Positions 16,605 through 18,148 of a stretch of DNA of 18,148 bases are shown here, piece after piece. Under the pieces are notes generated by a model, which saw only the letters and a list, made by a program, of their open reading frames with translations, ran no database searches and was not told the origin of the DNA. Position numbers and translations under genes: made by a program. Each line of letters starts with the position of its first letter. Position 1 is the stretch's first letter. This DNA is from Fragilaria radians (taxonomy: Eukaryota; Bacillariophyta; Fragilariophyceae; Fragilariales; Fragilariaceae), in contig CAAAJI010000902.1 in NCBI GenBank assembly GCA_900642245.1, forward strand, positions 1-18,148, written 5' to 3'.

Positions 16605-17020
16605 TAATTTGTTTTCCCGCAAGGATCACAAATTGGTGTTTGTCAAATCCTACTTCGTCACTGGAGACGAAAACTTTGAAGATAATAAGGATTTGTTAGA
16701 TTTTTGAATGGCGAAAATTTCACAATTCCATTTCCGATCTCATCATTATGTTCCACGTACACCTATCGGAACTTTTTTTGTCATGTTGCCACCATTTCGT
16801 ACGGATACTAAAAGAAACGGAACTGCCACATGGTAAAGCACTATTGATTTTTACCTTATCGTTACTACCCAGAATCTTGACATTGGATTCATTCTAAAAT
16901 GAATCTCGGATTCCCTTCTACCGGAAACGAACGTCTCGAAAAACGAATTTGAGTGCTGAATCATTGTTTCTTCCTTTTTGGGTACAATTCGTTTGCGTCT
17001 CTCCATAAACAAAACAAAAA
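16605..17020. promoter_or_regulatory. Divergent promoter region between the VTT and IBtk-like genes
   Basis: The two genes point away from each other with about 450 bases between their ATGs, so this stretch should hold both promoters. It contains a perfect hairpin at 16886-16905 and no open frame with recognisable content. The bases before the ATG at 17021 are A-rich (ACAAAACAAAAA), a usual context for translation starts in such genomes. Confidence 0.55.
16886..16905. repeat. Perfect 8-bp inverted repeat with 4-base loop
   Basis: GATTCATT, loop CTAA, AATGAATC. It lies about 115 bases upstream of the IBtk-like ATG inside the divergent promoter region. Confidence 0.6.
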
Positions 17021-18148
17021 ATGTCGAAAACATTACAATCATCATGGATACAATCCACTACAATGACAGATACTATAGTGGAGGAGGAACGTTCTGCTCA
17101 TAAAGTCCTTCAATTGTCCAATCAAATGTATAATCGACAAAATGGTCAAAATTTATTACATTCTATATCCAATCCACCTCCTCCTTCTTCTTCTGAACAT
17201 CATTATTCATCATCATCATCGCATGATACTAATTCTCATTGCAACCAAAATTCATCATCACTTCTTCTGGCAGCCCAATGTTTATTAGAACGTGCCCAAG
17301 AAATGACAAACTCAACATTACAACAACCACAATCACGACCTGTCACAAAGTCCACACAACCACAATCTTGGAGTATCAACCATGTCGAACAATTTCTTTC
17401 ACAAGCTGATTATGAATCAGGATATACACCACTTCATTGGGCTATCTATCAACGAAATTTATCCGTCATTTTATTGCTATTACGATTCCCCAACACTCGA
17501 TTGTTGGATCGTCCCATGAATCTATTGTTTCATCCAACATCATCACATACACTCCATTCCAACACTACCACCAAAAATGGTGTCAAAACAACAAAATCAA
17601 CGTCGAGTATCAACCATCCATCTACTGGTACAACTTTCCCCAATCATTGCGATTATGAAGGGTATACTCCCTTTCAATTATTAAGTTCCTTGCAAATTAC
17701 AAAGTTGCAACAGATTCGTCAATCCCTTTTAGTACCAACTATCAAACGAGTATTTACACAAGAAACCAAGAAGCAACCAAAGCATAGAATACGTGCTTCT
17801 TCCTTTTCTATTCAAGACAATAGTGATGATGATGACGATGACGACAACATTCAAAACAATCCATCACCAAATACAACAACAATATCCTCCAATACTACAA
17901 CACATAATAATGACAACACTGCTCCCTTTTCCTTTGCTTGTGAGGTCATGTCCTTTGGTGCTGCTCATCATCCAGCATTAGGAGTATCCGATACGACCAA
18001 ACAATCCCATCAGACTCATCATCCACAACGTTGGGTACCCATGGCACTCAGTCATCGTCGTGATGATCCTGCTGTACAGGTCGTAGCAGCCACACATCAT
18101 ACATTGGTCCGTACACAACAGGGACATGTCCTATCCTGTGGATTGGGT
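17021..18148 (+). CDS. IBtk-like protein (ankyrin repeats plus RCC1), 5' part only
   Basis: The frame is open from the ATG at 17021 to the window edge (376 codons, no intron, no stop), so the gene is truncated by the window. Residues 1-115 are Ser/Gln/Asn-rich. An ankyrin repeat begins near 130 (ESGYTPLHWAIYQRNLSVILLLL) and a second, partial one near 211 (DYEGYTPFQLL), separated by a Ser/Thr-rich insert. A seven-Asp run lies at 269-275. From about 305 the sequence turns into RCC1-type blades: EVMSFGAAHHPALGVSD, then VVAATHHTLVRTQQGHVLSCGLG. This order (ankyrin pair, then RCC1) matches the N-terminus of inhibitor of Bruton tyrosine kinase (IBtk), which in animals continues with BTB domains and acts as a CUL3 adaptor. 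A BTB part is predicted beyond the window; plants and algae lack BTK itself, so only the architecture is claimed. Met15 is an alternative start. Confidence 0.85.
   Translation, partial: MSKTLQSSWIQSTTMTDTIVEEERSAHKVLQLSNQMYNRQNGQNLLHSISNPPPPSSSEHHYSSSSSHDTNSHCNQNSSSLLLAAQCLLERAQEMTNSTLQQPQSRPVTKSTQPQSWSINHVEQFLSQADYESGYTPLHWAIYQRNLSVILLLLRFPNTRLLDRPMNLLFHPTSSHTLHSNTTTKNGVKTTKSTSSINHPSTGTTFPNHCDYEGYTPFQLLSSLQITKLQQIRQSLLVPTIKRVFTQETKKQPKHRIRASSFSIQDNSDDDDDDDNIQNNPSPNTTTISSNTTTHNNDNTAPFSFACEVMSFGAAHHPALGVSDTTKQSHQTHHPQRWVPMALSHRRDDPAVQVVAATHHTLVRTQQGHVLSCGLG

Noticed and set aside
1..18148. CRISPR arrays, bacterial operons or insertion sequences
   Set aside because: No regularly spaced repeats, no ribosome binding sites and no transposase motifs; gene structure and targeting signals are eukaryotic.

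Overview
The window is AT-rich eukaryotic nuclear DNA with intron-poor genes separated by long non-coding gaps. It most likely comes from a diatom. Three things point there: a signal peptide followed by an Ala-Phe plastid-targeting motif (gene at 11123-11662), an LRGG motif after a signal-like N-terminus (gene at 15427-16572), and secreted proteins with long Pro-Thr tails. The genus cannot be fixed from the sequence alone.

Left half (1-9.9 kb): a local family of four secreted chymotrypsin-fold (S1) serine proteases. Copy 1 (1194-2225) is on the + strand; copies 2, 3 and 4 (3975-5084, 5967-7088, 8703-9824) are on the - strand. All have a signal peptide, an R|IIGG activation site, an intact His-Asp-Ser triad, a conserved NYT glycosylation sequon, an extra C-terminal cysteine pair and a Pro-Thr-rich tail. 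By eye alignment all four lack the Asp189 that defines trypsin specificity (Gly189/Ser226 instead), and copy 1 also has Val190 and Val216, an elastase-like pocket. Between copies 1 and 2 lies a + strand gene (3200-3711) whose reading frame breaks near 3310-3350; its downstream half carries an NCQTF motif and may be a papain-like or LRAT-like hydrolase.

Middle (9.8-15.4 kb): a 1.3-kb gap, a small probably plastid-targeted protein (11123-11662), and a convergent 727-residue low-complexity protein with Asp and Gln runs (12150-14333). The convergent gap holds a diverged tandem duplication with a period of about 131 bp.

Right end (15.4-18.1 kb): a TVP38/TMEM64 (VTT/DedA-type) membrane protein on the - strand, whose last codons and stop are repeated in a ~94-bp tandem duplication. 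It is divergently paired with the 5' part of an IBtk-like gene (ankyrin repeats, then RCC1) that runs off the window.

The proteases look like a coherent secreted set that has diversified in specificity. The other genes look like ordinary single genes with no evident functional link to it.
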